DNA of 38,553 nt from Gammaproteobacteria bacterium (GTDB taxonomy: Bacteria > Pseudomonadota > Gammaproteobacteria > QNFE01), in assembly GCA_003645455.1 (NCBI GenBank), contig QNFE01000014.1, positions 1 to 38,553 on the forward strand, written 5' to 3'. The translations under genes were made by a program, and so were the position numbers. The notes under the pieces were generated by a model, which did no database searches, was not told the origin of the DNA, and was given only the letters and a program-made list of their open reading frames with translations. Below are positions 16,645 to 26,650 of this stretch, piece by piece (within the stretch, counting starts at the first letter, position 1; every line of letters starts with the position of its first letter).

Positions 16645-17320
16645 AATTAAAATGTGAATATTTGTTGTTAAAAAAATAAACCAGCATTAGTAAAACAAAA
16701 GATATAGTTAACATTATAGCTGATAACGAATGTGCAGAGGCATACTCCACAGCTTCTACATGATCATAGATTGCTATGGATAAAACTTTTGTTTTTCCTG
16801 GAATATTGCCACCTATCATCAGCACCACACCAAATTCTCCTAAGGTATGGGCAAACCCTAAAATTGCAGCTGTAATGAATCCAGGGCTTGCCATAGGAAC
16901 CTCTATACTAAAAAACCTATCTAACTTTGAGGCACCCAAAGTTGCCGCTACATCCGATGAATGATTACCGTTTGCCATAAAAGAGCTGTAAATTGGTTGC
17001 ACGACAAATGGCAAACTGTATATAATCGATCCTATTAGAAGACCTGAAAAACTAAAAGCCAAAATTCCTAACCCCATAAAATTAGTAATATCTGCCAAAG
17101 GACCATTTTGTCCTAAAAAAATTAACAAATAAAAACCTAATACAGTCGGTGGCAACACCAAAGGCATAGATATTAAAGTCTGAATCACAGGTTTTAAAAA
17201 AAATTTACTCTTAGATAACCACCATGCCAGAGGTGTGCCGATTATCATTAAAATTATAGTGCTGAATGTGGATAGCTGAATACTTAACCATAAAGCACTT
17301 ATATCTGCATCACTTATCAT
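16634..17320 (-). CDS. modB: Molybdate ABC transporter permease ModB
   Basis: About 228 residues with five to six membrane helices. The EAA-like coupling loop, AATLGASKLDRFFSIEVPMASPGF, contacts ModC. PLVLPPTVLGFYLLIFLGQNGP and LGEFGVVLMIGGNIPGKT are ModB signatures. An upstream ATG exists at 17341, but the ATG at 17320 has a better ribosome site (gggg about 9 bases upstream), the standard N-terminus (MISDADISALWLS) and an 11-bp overlap with modA like that of modB with modC. Confidence 0.95.
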   Translation of the reverse strand: MISDADISALWLSIQLSTFSTIILMIIGTPLAWWLSKSKFFLKPVIQTLISMPLVLPPTVLGFYLLIFLGQNGPLADITNFMGLGILAFSFSGLLIGSIIYSLPFVVQPIYSSFMANGNHSSDVAATLGASKLDRFFSIEVPMASPGFITAAILGFAHTLGEFGVVLMIGGNIPGKTKVLSIAIYDHVEAVEYASAHSLSAIMLTISFVLLMLVYFFNNKYSHFNYVN

Positions 17321-18062
17321 GTGGCATAACCCCAAAACCATTTTTTTTTATTACTGTGATTGCATCCTTACTTCTTAGAAAATTCATAAAAAGTTTAACA
17401 TTTTTTTTCTCGTTCAAAGCAATTACATTTTGTCGAATTGGTTGATAAAAATTTTGAGGTATAATTACATATTGTCCGATGGTTTTTTTATCTGTTTTAA
17501 AATCTGATAGGCTTAAAATTGCAAACTTAGCATTATTTGTTTGGGATAAAGAAAATGCTGCGAGAATATTTTCTGGCTTTAGGGTTTTATGGATTATTTT
17601 ATCAAATATTTTTAATTTTTTTAAATATTCAACGGCTGCTAATCCATAGGGGGCAAGTTTTTCGTTGGCAATAATTATATGGTTAAATTTTTCATATTTG
17701 ATGCTATCGTATTTTAAATCCATACTATCGTCATTGGTCCATAAGATTAATTTACCTATTGCATAGATCCGAGATTTTATGTTATTTTTTTCTAATAATT
17801 TAGGACGTTTTTGGTCTGCTGAAAAAAAAATATCGAAAGGAGCACCGTTGATTATCTGTGCATAGTGCTTGCCCGATGATCCTTTTATTATAACAGTCTT
17901 TATTTTGGTTTTTTTATAAAATAAACTGGCAATTTCAAGAGTCGTATTGTAAAAACTCGATGCAACTGCCACGATAATTATTGGTGATTTTTTGTTCGCA
18001 GCATAGGATACACTATAATTACAACAAACAATTATCAGTATTATTATTATTTTTTTGAACAT
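17310..18062 (-). CDS. modA: Molybdate-binding periplasmic protein ModA
   Basis: 250 residues from the ATG at 18062. A signal peptide is visible (MFKKIIIILIIVCCNYSVSYA|A). Core blocks: VAVASSFYNTTLEIA, IIKGSSGKHYAQIINGAPFD, FFSADQKRP and the C-terminal KDAITVIKKNGFGVM. The Ser residues of the first two blocks bind the oxyanion in known ModA proteins. A longer frame begins with TTG at 18098 inside truA; the ATG start gives a normal signal peptide and lies 4 bp after the truA stop. Confidence 0.93.
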   Translation of the reverse strand: MFKKIIIILIIVCCNYSVSYAANKKSPIIIVAVASSFYNTTLEIASLFYKKTKIKTVIIKGSSGKHYAQIINGAPFDIFFSADQKRPKLLEKNNIKSRIYAIGKLILWTNDDSMDLKYDSIKYEKFNHIIIANEKLAPYGLAAVEYLKKLKIFDKIIHKTLKPENILAAFSLSQTNNAKFAILSLSDFKTDKKTIGQYVIIPQNFYQPIRQNVIALNEKKNVKLFMNFLRSKDAITVIKKNGFGVMPHDK

Positions 18063-18066
18063 TGTT

Positions 18067-18855
18067 TTATAAAAATGGTAGAGTAATTTTGTTATCAATC
18101 TTGTATTTTTTTGGATATTCGACTCCTACAAAGTATAAACCATAGGGAGGAGTTGTTTCTCCTATGTGGTTTCTTTGTTGCAACTTTAATATCTCATCTA
18201 TCCAAATGGGCTTTTTGTTTCCTGTCCCTATTTGTAACAAACAACCGACAATAATCCTTATCATATTGTGCAAAAAAGCATTTGCTGTTATATCAACATA
18301 AACAAGATTTTTATTTTTTGTAATTGTTATTTTGTGAATATTTCTTATGGCATGTTTTGCTTGACATTGAGAAGTGCGATAAGCATTAAAATTATGCTCG
18401 CCTATGAGGTAGTTTGCCCCTTTTTGCATTTTTTCAAGATCTAATTTTGTTCTTATCCAATAAACTTTTTTGTTTAATATTGGGCTTGAACTCAAAGATT
18501 GTAATAAAATATAACGATAAGAGCGAGTTATAGCACTAAATCTCGCATCAAAATCATTACTTACTTGAAATATTTTTTTGATTTTTATATCTGCTGGTAG
18601 ATTAGAATTTATACCAAAAATCCACGATTTTTTATCCCTGTGTTTGGGGGTTTCAAAGTGAAAAACCGCAGAGGTAGCATGCACTCCAGCATCAGTTCTG
18701 CCTGCTGTTGTAATTTTAACCTGATGGTTGGCAACATAGGATATTGATTTTTCTAACTCATCTTGGATTGTTGCAATGTTTTTTTGTGATTGCCATCCTG
18801 CGTACCCACAACCATCATATTCAACCTTGCAGGCAAATTTGACATTCTTTTTCAA
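18067..18855 (-). CDS. truA: tRNA pseudouridine synthase A
   Basis: 262 residues. Converts U38-40 of the anticodon stem to pseudouridine. The catalytic Asp is D55 in AGRTDAGVHA; WIFGINSNLPADI, RSYRYILLQ, FNAYRTSQCQAKHAIR and FLHNMIRIIVG are family blocks. The sequence offers only TTG (18853-18855) as start, with no clear ribosome site. It follows fimV, as in many gammaproteobacteria where fimV, truA and trpF cluster. Confidence 0.95.
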   Translation of the reverse strand: MKKNVKFACKVEYDGCGYAGWQSQKNIATIQDELEKSISYVANHQVKITTAGRTDAGVHATSAVFHFETPKHRDKKSWIFGINSNLPADIKIKKIFQVSNDFDARFSAITRSYRYILLQSLSSSPILNKKVYWIRTKLDLEKMQKGANYLIGEHNFNAYRTSQCQAKHAIRNIHKITITKNKNLVYVDITANAFLHNMIRIIVGCLLQIGTGNKKPIWIDEILKLQQRNHIGETTPPYGLYFVGVEYPKKYKIDNKITLPFL

Positions 18856-18887
18856 ATATATATCAATTTTTATAAAACTAATTCTAT

Positions 18888-20816
18888 CTATACAATTGAA
18901 CTTATGAGTTTGCGAGCCTGTTGTTTTTGTGCTTCATTACCTTCATCTAATACCTCTTCTAATGTTTGTTTGGCATTTTCATGGTCTTGAATATCTATGT
19001 AGGTTTTTGCTAACTCTAACATAGTATCTACTTCATTTTGCCTATTGTTATTTGCAGAATCCCTATCGTAATAATCATTTTTCATAACAGTTGAATCATT
19101 ACCATCAGATACAGGAGATACAGGTTTGTCAAAAACATCAATTAAGTCATCGTCTGTATTTTTGTCTTCATATATATCAACAAAAGATTTATCGTTAGCA
19201 TTAGATTTTTCATCTTTCATATCTTTTAACATTTCCACAATTTCTTTATCATCCTGTTCGTGTGTATCCATCAAATCATTATCATCTGTGGTAGAATGAG
19301 ATGGATCTGATCCGTCTAATCGAGGCATATCTGGCACATCATCGACAAAACCATCAAAATTATTAGCTTGTTTATGCGCTCTTTGATTGTGTTCTTTATT
19401 GTTTTTGATAAGCACAACAATAACTAAAATTATTAAAATAGTGGCGCCTGTGGAAATCCATACGAATTTAGAATATAGTATATTTTCAAGGCTAGGATTT
19501 TCTGATATACTACTTATTTCTGATTCTATTTCTTCATTGACATTAATATCATCACTATCTTTTTGATTTTGTAAATTAGCTAACTCTTGTTCTTTTAAAT
19601 CCAATAATTTTTCATTTTTTTCCTCTACTTGCTCTAAATTTTTAATATCTTTTTGGATTTCTTGCTCTTCTTCTTGTTTTGAATCTAAGATACCTTGCTC
19701 TAATGCAATTTGTTGCGATATAATCTCTGGTGTTTTTTTATCATTATCTTCTCCTGTTTTATTGGCACTATCTGCACTGGCATCCTCTGGCTTTAATAAC
19801 TCTAATTCTTTTTTATCCTCAGGTTTTGTTATATTTTCTGTTTCATCACTTGTCATGTTCTTGTTATCTGTGGATGGATTTGTATCAGTTTTAATTTCGG
19901 TTTGTTCGTTATTGTTGTTGTTATTTTCCTGCTGCTGTTCCGCTTCTATTGAATCTGTTTGTGCTGATGATGTTATCCCTTTTATTCTATTGACATAGTC
20001 TCTGTATAATTTATTGTGTTTGCGAACCAATCTTAGAGCTTGTTTTTTGCTTAGGCTTTTATAGGCTGTTTTGTTATCTGGAATTCTTAAAATAACTCCT
20101 TTTTTTAAACGATTTATATTTCTGCCGACAAAAGCTTCTTTATTGTATTTGTATATTGCCATCATCATTTGGTTTGTATCTGATTTACCTTTTTGAATTT
20201 CATCTGTGATATCCCAAAGAGTGTTTCCTCTGATGGTTGGCCCGAATTGATCTACCATTTCAAAACTGTCAGATTTTTTTATTACTATATCTTTTTTTTG
20301 TTCTATTTCTTTACGGTTTATTTCTTTTTTTATTTTAGAATCTGTTACGGAATCAGTTGTTGTTGTCTTAGATCCTGATGATAGTAAGATTGAATATTGT
20401 TTTAATAGTTGCCCAGATGACCATTTAACGTCTAATAAAAAAGTTAGGACATTTTTTTTAATAGGTTGCTCTGAATACACCAATATAATTGGTTGTTTAT
20501 TTTTGTCAGTAGTTAGTTTTAATTTTAATTTTCTCAAAGATGTTGATGGTTTTATGCCAGAATCAAGCATGGCTCTATCGGATGACAATTTTACTTTCAT
20601 ACTTATTATGTCTCCTTTTTGGGTGTTTAATAGGCGAATACTGGCTTTTAAAGGCTCGTTTAATTTTGATTGAACGGCAATTGTGCTGAGAGTTAAAGCA
20701 AAAGATGTCTCTATGTTTGCAATAACTATTAACATTAAAAACAATGTTTTAAGTGTAATTTTTTTGATAAAAGCAATATTCATAATCGTATTAAAAAACA
20801 AAGATAAAGACTGCAT
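18888..20816 (-). CDS. fimV: FimV-like polar hub protein
   Basis: 642 residues. Signal peptide to about residue 40, then the FimV N-terminal domain (LSTIAVQSKLNEPLKASIRLL), a LysM peptidoglycan-binding segment (about 190-246, GNTLWDITDEIQ through GVILRIP), a low-complexity coiled-coil region rich in Gln/Glu/Asn (280-425), one membrane helix (451-471) and an acidic cytoplasmic part ending in the conserved FimV TPR-like motif (MLELAKTYIDIQDHENAKQT and on). In Pseudomonas, FimV organises type IV pili and polar signalling; the prepilin at 14.9 kb is a possible but unproven link. Shorter than the ~900-residue Pseudomonas protein. Confidence 0.88.
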   Translation of the reverse strand: MQSLSLFFNTIMNIAFIKKITLKTLFLMLIVIANIETSFALTLSTIAVQSKLNEPLKASIRLLNTQKGDIISMKVKLSSDRAMLDSGIKPSTSLRKLKLKLTTDKNKQPIILVYSEQPIKKNVLTFLLDVKWSSGQLLKQYSILLSSGSKTTTTDSVTDSKIKKEINRKEIEQKKDIVIKKSDSFEMVDQFGPTIRGNTLWDITDEIQKGKSDTNQMMMAIYKYNKEAFVGRNINRLKKGVILRIPDNKTAYKSLSKKQALRLVRKHNKLYRDYVNRIKGITSSAQTDSIEAEQQQENNNNNNEQTEIKTDTNPSTDNKNMTSDETENITKPEDKKELELLKPEDASADSANKTGEDNDKKTPEIISQQIALEQGILDSKQEEEQEIQKDIKNLEQVEEKNEKLLDLKEQELANLQNQKDSDDINVNEEIESEISSISENPSLENILYSKFVWISTGATILIILVIVVLIKNNKEHNQRAHKQANNFDGFVDDVPDMPRLDGSDPSHSTTDDNDLMDTHEQDDKEIVEMLKDMKDEKSNANDKSFVDIYEDKNTDDDLIDVFDKPVSPVSDGNDSTVMKNDYYDRDSANNNRQNEVDTMLELAKTYIDIQDHENAKQTLEEVLDEGNEAQKQQARKLISSIV

Positions 20817-20904
20817 AATTTACACTAAAAAATAACATATTGCAAGTTTTATATGTGTTTTTTTACTTTTTTCTCATTTTATGGTAAAAATTATTACCAG
20901 CACT

Positions 20905-23900
20905 CTAAGGGAAAAGTGATTTCAAAATTTTAGTTTTTCTCCATATTGATGTGTTGCTATAACATTTCCAGCCCCACACTAACCATTTTAATAACATAAT
21001 CGCCAACCACAAAGACCATAACAACATTCCTATTTTATAAACAAATAAAGGGATTGAATAGATGGTAGTTTGTGGTAATATTGGTAGGTTTTTATCTTGA
21101 TACCAGTTCATCGCATAGGATGATGATAGGTTACCTGTTATCGACATATCTGGGTTGCCAAGCAATCCATTTTCAATTGTGGCAAATAGGGTTATTATTG
21201 CAACTATTGATAATAATAAAATTACCACTTGGATTGCATTGAATTTTAAATCCGATAACCTGTCCACTTTTATAGTTTTTCGCCACCCTAACAACAACAA
21301 CCAACCAACTATTATTAAACTAAAAATAACATGTAATTGTGCCACGACCAAAGAGAGCAACACCCATTGATAGGTTTTTATGGGAGTGATTTTTATCCTA
21401 CCTAAGACTAATGAAATTAAAATTATAACTAACATATTGCCCCAAAATAAAACCGCAGGACCCATCAGCGGACCTGATACAAACAATACCCACCTGTTGT
21501 GCGGTGTTTGTAATTTTATTTGATGATTCATGCTGCTTTTATTTAAATTTACCAGTGAGGTTTGATACTTAAATTTTAACTTCTTTTTTTCAATAAAATT
21601 AATTTTTATATTATTTTCACCTGGGTTTATGGGTAGGTCTATCTTGCCATTTTTAAGGCGGATTGATTGTTTTTTATTGTTTATTTTTATATCTTTTAGT
21701 TTTGCATTTTTATTAAGATTTATTTGGTGGGTATAAGCTTGGCTAGCATAAATATTTAGCTTTAATTCTGTGGCGGTATTTTGTGATTCTGGTATAATCT
21801 TCAATGAACTTTGTTTGATAGTTGATATTTCTCCTGCGACCCCTACAGGTTTTATGATATCTAAAACAACAGATTCACCACCCATAGGTTGCCATTTTTT
21901 AATTCTGACATTGCCACTTTTATAATCCACTGAATTTATGCCAGAGATCTGTTTAAAATGCCATAAACTGCTGGGGTTTAAATACCAGGTTTCATTCCAG
22001 TTATCTGTATCAGGGGCAGTTAATTTTATTTGGGGAGTTTTATCAAGTTTTGATATCCAACTATATTCTCTCATATGCTCGGACATATTCACCAAAACAT
22101 TATTGTTTTTAATATTTTTATTTTCATCTAATATTGTCTCACCATCCAATAGAGGAATTTCTATAATAATCGGGGTATTCGTAGGCGAGAGCCTCTGGAC
22201 TTTGGTAAATACCTGCCAATCGTGTCCTAACACCAAAGTTCGTTCAACCTGCATAAAAGGTGGTAATTTTCCCGTTGTTAATTTTTTATTATCCTTTGCT
22301 GTTTGTATTTTTGATAATTTTAATTGTCTGTCAAATTGATCTTTATGGATTCCTGTTGTTGTCCACCCCTCTATATCGCTATATAATGTTATGGGTTGTA
22401 AATTGAAAGGCAACTGAATTTGACTGACATCGGCTAATAGACCTTCTAATTGTATATAACTTATACCGGAGGGGATATTTAACCAGCGAACCTCTTTTTT
22501 GTCCTTATATAATGCACCAGCATTTTGTAATAAAATATTTTTATCATTCAATAATAATTTTTTTAAAAAAATAGTGCTGGTGTTACCAAATAGCGGAATT
22601 GCTGTATTTATCTCACTATGCACTTGGAATTTAATTTTAACTGTCTGATTTCTTATGATTAAATTCATATCAGATATAGTGGCACAATTTGGCAAACAAA
22701 CAGGTTTTTTACTGATTTTGTTTTTTAATTGTTGCAATAGTTTTTGATCTGGATAAAACCCTGATTTTGCTTGAATTTCTTGTTTTTGAACTTTTGGTGG
22801 TGGTATTTTTTTGGCATAGGTATCAGCTGAAAATATTAACAACGGCACGGCAAACAATAACAATACAGCAACCGATGATTTTTTAACTTTTTTACTAACA
22901 CTTGCTAATAAATTTATTTTTTTAGGAATTATTGACAACAACAGAAAAAGAGTTATAATCCCCACCATAATAGATCTTAAAAAACTTAAAATCCTATTAG
23001 TTGTCGGTGAGATAAGGTATAAATTTAATTTCGCATCAGATGAGACTGCTCCATTAAAAAAAATATTTGCCCTATTCCATTGCCATTGTGGTTTGCCCGC
23101 TCCGGTTTGCATAATGTTTTTGGTGTCAATCTGCAAGGATTGTGAAAAATTTCTATTAGAAGTTCTTTGTTTTAATTTGATATTATCCGATTTTTCAAAA
23201 CTAAATGAATCTTTAAAGTTTTTAGATTCTTGTTGTTGTTTATATCTTTTTTTGCTGGCAGGTTTTTTATTTTTATAGTCATGACGATCAGAACTCAAAT
23301 GAGATGATATAGTTTTATTGGCATATTCTAATTGTGGATATAGCCCTACTCTTGCTTGTTGAACCATAAAAACTAAACTAACAGCTATCAGAGCAAAAAA
23401 TGATATATTGCGATAAATTGTAATGATTTTGGTAAAAAGTAAATTTGCAGGCAGGGCTTTCAATAAAGCCAAACATAACAAAATATTCAACCATAAAAAT
23501 GGGATAATCTCTGCTTTGTGATAAACAAGCAATAAAGAAATAAATACAAATATTGCCCATTTATAGTTAAATAATTTAAAAGTTGCCATTGATAAAATCA
23601 ACACAATAAACATATCAAGCAAAGAACTCCAATTATCAAAATAAGTGTTGTCAGTTTTATCAGCACCGCTTATATGCCAAAGCCCCCAACCAGGCGGTAA
23701 GTTAATTTTTATATCTAATTTACTTGCCTCTTTCAACCAACCTACCGCCTGCAACTTATCAGTTTTTTTAAGGCGACTATCTGCTTTTAAGGTAAATTTT
23801 CCCTCTCTTATTTCAACACCAGATAAATTATCAGAAGGTAAAGAGGTTATAAATCTGTCGGTATTATTAACCCTCACTCTGCCAAGTTTGGTATTTTTGT

Positions 23901-25092
23901 CCACATTCAAACGCCAGTTTTTATTCATAACTCCATTGATTTCATCAGATATACTCCAGCCATCTCCATCTGAATCTAACCAAAATTCTCGTGATAGATT
24001 TATATTGTCTGGCACAGGGTCAGGATTTCCTTGGATTTTTTTTGTTATTTTAAACTCATCACCAATAGACACTTTATAGGCTTGATATTTTTGCCATTTT
24101 TTAGGGATTGAAGTGTTTTGTGAATTGATGGTTTTGACCCCTGTTACTTTTGAAATATGCAAATTATTTTTGGGAGTAAAAATCCATATTTCTTCATATT
24201 TTTGAGATTTATTTTTATGATTTATAGCCTGTTTGATTTGCAAAATATTCGCTTTGCCTTTGTGGCGTGCTTTGATGGTAATTTGCCAAGATCCAGGGCG
24301 AGTTTTGATTTTTAAGACTCCATTAGAATCTAATTTTGCAGGTAATTTGCTGATGATTTCTATCGGCACAAATTTTGTGTTATCAAAAATAGAACCTAAT
24401 TCTATTTCACGATTTTTACCAAATATTTTTAAATCAAGATGGGTATTTAAATATAGTGGAATATCATCAACAACTTGCCGATAAACTCTAATGTCCACAA
24501 CATCATCATCATTATAAGTTTTGTTATCTTTTTTGAGCCATAATTTTCCTTGTTTATCAATTACAGGATACGGTATTATTTCTTTATTTATTTTTAAGTT
24601 TACTATGGATATATTAGCAGGTAATTGTAAATAATTAGTTGTAATTTTGTGGGATATTATGCCTTCAATTGTATAATTACCTGCTTTTAAAAATACCGCA
24701 GGTTTGCCATTTTTATTGATAACATTTAGTCTCTTGTTGTCTGTTATAACATTTTGTGGCCAGTTTTTAATATTACCCACTATAAAACTAAAACCGTCAT
24801 TATATCTTTTTATATATTGTTTGAAAGTTGTGTTGTTTTCTTTTATATCAAGCTCTAAATTAGTTTGCCATTCGCATATTTGTATTTTTTTATCATTAAA
24901 AACATAGGGACAATTTATTTTTTTATCATTATCCAAAACCCATGGCACCCAGTCTTTTAAAGATTCTGGCACAGATGACAAATCAGTTTTTGCCATCAAA
25001 TCAAAAGATGTAAAAAATAATATACCGAGCAGCATTATTGTTATGGTTTTTTGAAAATTTTTAATCTTAATCATTATTTTTATACTCCTCAT
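20905..25092 (-). CDS. Giant envelope protein of unknown function (1395 residues)
   Basis: A signal peptide or anchor lies near residues 16-34. Residues 35-490 form a beta-rich extracytoplasmic region with a DSDGDGWSISDE loop (about 373-384) that looks like an EF-hand/thrombospondin-3 calcium site. Four membrane helices follow (about 488-580), then a charged linker, two more helices (about 703-723, 740-757), a second large beta-rich region (760-1215) with a CLPNC pair at 799-803, and a cluster of C-terminal helices (about 1220-1380). Similar large hypothetical proteins occur in gammaproteobacteria, but I know no assigned function. Possible roles are a cell-surface sensor or envelope scaffold; this is speculation. 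Confidence 0.7.
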   Translation of the reverse strand: MRSIKIMIKIKNFQKTITIMLLGILFFTSFDLMAKTDLSSVPESLKDWVPWVLDNDKKINCPYVFNDKKIQICEWQTNLELDIKENNTTFKQYIKRYNDGFSFIVGNIKNWPQNVITDNKRLNVINKNGKPAVFLKAGNYTIEGIISHKITTNYLQLPANISIVNLKINKEIIPYPVIDKQGKLWLKKDNKTYNDDDVVDIRVYRQVVDDIPLYLNTHLDLKIFGKNREIELGSIFDNTKFVPIEIISKLPAKLDSNGVLKIKTRPGSWQITIKARHKGKANILQIKQAINHKNKSQKYEEIWIFTPKNNLHISKVTGVKTINSQNTSIPKKWQKYQAYKVSIGDEFKITKKIQGNPDPVPDNINLSREFWLDSDGDGWSISDEINGVMNKNWRLNVDKNTKLGRVRVNNTDRFITSLPSDNLSGVEIREGKFTLKADSRLKKTDKLQAVGWLKEASKLDIKINLPPGWGLWHISGADKTDNTYFDNWSSLLDMFIVLILSMATFKLFNYKWAIFVFISLLLVYHKAEIIPFLWLNILLCLALLKALPANLLFTKIITIYRNISFFALIAVSLVFMVQQARVGLYPQLEYANKTISSHLSSDRHDYKNKKPASKKRYKQQQESKNFKDSFSFEKSDNIKLKQRTSNRNFSQSLQIDTKNIMQTGAGKPQWQWNRANIFFNGAVSSDAKLNLYLISPTTNRILSFLRSIMVGIITLFLLLSIIPKKINLLASVSKKVKKSSVAVLLLFAVPLLIFSADTYAKKIPPPKVQKQEIQAKSGFYPDQKLLQQLKNKISKKPVCLPNCATISDMNLIIRNQTVKIKFQVHSEINTAIPLFGNTSTIFLKKLLLNDKNILLQNAGALYKDKKEVRWLNIPSGISYIQLEGLLADVSQIQLPFNLQPITLYSDIEGWTTTGIHKDQFDRQLKLSKIQTAKDNKKLTTGKLPPFMQVERTLVLGHDWQVFTKVQRLSPTNTPIIIEIPLLDGETILDENKNIKNNNVLVNMSEHMREYSWISKLDKTPQIKLTAPDTDNWNETWYLNPSSLWHFKQISGINSVDYKSGNVRIKKWQPMGGESVVLDIIKPVGVAGEISTIKQSSLKIIPESQNTATELKLNIYASQAYTHQINLNKNAKLKDIKINNKKQSIRLKNGKIDLPINPGENNIKINFIEKKKLKFKYQTSLVNLNKSSMNHQIKLQTPHNRWVLFVSGPLMGPAVLFWGNMLVIILISLVLGRIKITPIKTYQWVLLSLVVAQLHVIFSLIIVGWLLLLGWRKTIKVDRLSDLKFNAIQVVILLLSIVAIITLFATIENGLLGNPDMSITGNLSSSYAMNWYQDKNLPILPQTTIYSIPLFVYKIGMLLWSLWLAIMLLKWLVWGWKCYSNTSIWRKTKILKSLFP

Positions 25093-25107
25093 AAGTTAAA
25101 ACAACTT

Positions 25108-25191
25108 GATTCCACATCATAAATGCAACATAAAAAAACCTATGCCGGTTTTCTTGATAAAGACTCCAGCGGACTATCACAACGTAAATAT
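25108..25191. repeat. Dispersed repeat, copy A
   Basis: The stretch from 25108 (ttgattccacatcataaatg) to about 25191 resembles 38437-38530: both carry cacatcataa-tgcaaca, tatgcc-gtttt and aaagac followed by ctat-a-aac. The two copies are diverged. The 'cacataagtgcaacac' type of sequence is reminiscent of IS30-family ends, but I see no transposase. Together with trailing sequence it fills the gap between the giant gene and the next one. A 52-codon open frame here (from 25123) looks like a by-product of the repeat. Confidence 0.5.
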
Positions 25192-25283
25192 TTTTTTATT
25201 TTTAATGAGTCTGTCGCGGCAAAAGAATGTTGTCACACTCCAATCACAAAGGCAGATGTTTGTTGTTTGCAGTATAGCAAAAA

Positions 25284-25856
25284 TTAAGGCAAAAAACTAT
25301 TAAATTTTGACATGGGACGGCTAATGTTTTGTGACATTTTCCCGAAACTGCGACGCATATTATAGTTAGAATTAGACATGTTGGCAACCGATAATTCCAT
25401 TGATTGCATGCTTTTATTTATCTTACCCATCTGATTCTTCATATCTTTGATTTTGCCACTCATTGAGATCATTTTATTGCTAATTGATGACATATTAGTT
25501 AACATTAAATCCAAATTATCCATATTTGTAGCTATAATTTGCATATCTTTATTCATTAGGTTGATGTTTTCTGCCATTTTTGATGCATTTGAGGATACAC
25601 TAAAAACCACATAAAAACCAAATAATGCTAATACCATAAAAGCTATAATAATCGGCACGACTACTTTTTCCCACATTCTTGTGCTCTGCTTAAAAAGATC
25701 GGCAATTTTTTCTAAATCATTAAAAAGTGATGGGGTAGCTTCGTTTAATTTTTTTAAAGATTCATTGGTTTTTTTTGATGAACTGTATGAATGAAGTTTG
25801 TCATCTGTTGTTTCGGCATATCCTGCTGTATTGATTTTAAATTTTTTAGTATCCAT
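25284..25856 (-). CDS. Membrane-anchored coiled-coil protein of unknown function
   Basis: 190 residues. A soluble N-terminal part (1-60) precedes one membrane helix at about residues 66-86 (VVVPIIIAFMVLALFGFYVVF). The rest is a Met/Asn/Ser-rich coiled coil with a repeating M-x-N-x-D/K pattern (NLMNKDMQIIATNMDNLDLM, MSSISNKMISMSGKIK). This resembles signalling or methyl-accepting-type helical bundles in outline only. I do not recognise a family. It lies 5 bp downstream of folE2, so it may share that transcript. Confidence 0.6.
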   Translation of the reverse strand: MDTKKFKINTAGYAETTDDKLHSYSSSKKTNESLKKLNEATPSLFNDLEKIADLFKQSTRMWEKVVVPIIIAFMVLALFGFYVVFSVSSNASKMAENINLMNKDMQIIATNMDNLDLMLTNMSSISNKMISMSGKIKDMKNQMGKINKSMQSMELSVANMSNSNYNMRRSFGKMSQNISRPMSKFNSFLP

Positions 25857-25861
25857 AGTTT

Positions 25862-26650
25862 TTAGTTTTTTTGAATTAAAGCATAGGCAGAATGGTTATG
25901 AATTGATTCATAATTTTCCACTTCTAACTTATAAGATTTTATGTTTTGATTTTTGTTTAAATCTATTGCTATGTCCCGGATTATATCTTCAACAAATTTA
26001 GGGTTATCATAGGCTTTTTCGGTAACATATTTTTCATCTTCTCGTTTTAGAGTGCTGTATAAATCACAGGAGGCTTGTTTTTCTATCATAATTATTATAT
26101 CCTCAATAAATATATTATCATCAATTGTGGCTGTGATTGTAACCTGTGATCTTTGGTTGTGGGCACCATATTTTGATATTTCTTTGGAGCAAGGGCAAAG
26201 ACTTGTCACAGGTATGGCAACCTTTAAATTCAAAATAAAATCGTCATCAGTTTGCTCTCCTACAAGAGAAATATTGTAATCTAAAAAACTTGATATTTTG
26301 CTTATTGGTGCTTTTTTGCTGATAAAATATTTAAAAGAAAACGAAGCTTTACCTTTATCTGATGAAAGCCTTGATAACATAGATTGCATAAATTTTTTAA
26401 AATTTTTAATGCTAATTTCCAATTGTCTCTCATTGATAAGCTCAACAAATCTTGACATATGAGTGCCTTTTTTACTCTCATCAAGATAAACACTAAGAGT
26501 GCTACTTGAAACAGTATAACATTTTTTATTATCCTTGTCTATAATTATAATAGGGTGTTGAATATCTTTAATCCCTACTTGATTGATTGATATATTACGA
26601 ATATCATTATCATTTTGCATGTCTTTTAGTTTTGGTTTATTAGTTATCAT
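25862..26650 (-). CDS. folE2: GTP cyclohydrolase IB (FolE2)
   Basis: 262 residues of the COG1469 family. Converts GTP to dihydroneopterin triphosphate, the first step to folate and queuosine. The motif PVTSLCPCSKEISKYGAHNQRSQV carries the metal-binding or catalytic Cys (C152/C154 region). FolE2 can use metals other than zinc and is often used under zinc limitation (family knowledge). It overlaps the queD stop by 1 bp (TAATG), so both are one operon; this pairing points to queuosine synthesis as at least one use. Confidence 0.93.
   Translation of the reverse strand: MITNKPKLKDMQNDNDIRNISINQVGIKDIQHPIIIIDKDNKKCYTVSSSTLSVYLDESKKGTHMSRFVELINERQLEISIKNFKKFMQSMLSRLSSDKGKASFSFKYFISKKAPISKISSFLDYNISLVGEQTDDDFILNLKVAIPVTSLCPCSKEISKYGAHNQRSQVTITATIDDNIFIEDIIIMIEKQASCDLYSTLKREDEKYVTEKAYDNPKFVEDIIRDIAIDLNKNQNIKSYKLEVENYESIHNHSAYALIQKN

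Noticed and set aside
25123-25281. Open frames of 52-65 codons in the gap beside the giant gene
   Set aside because: They coincide with a dispersed repeat seen again at 38437, have no ribosome site, and the second copy does not keep the frame open.
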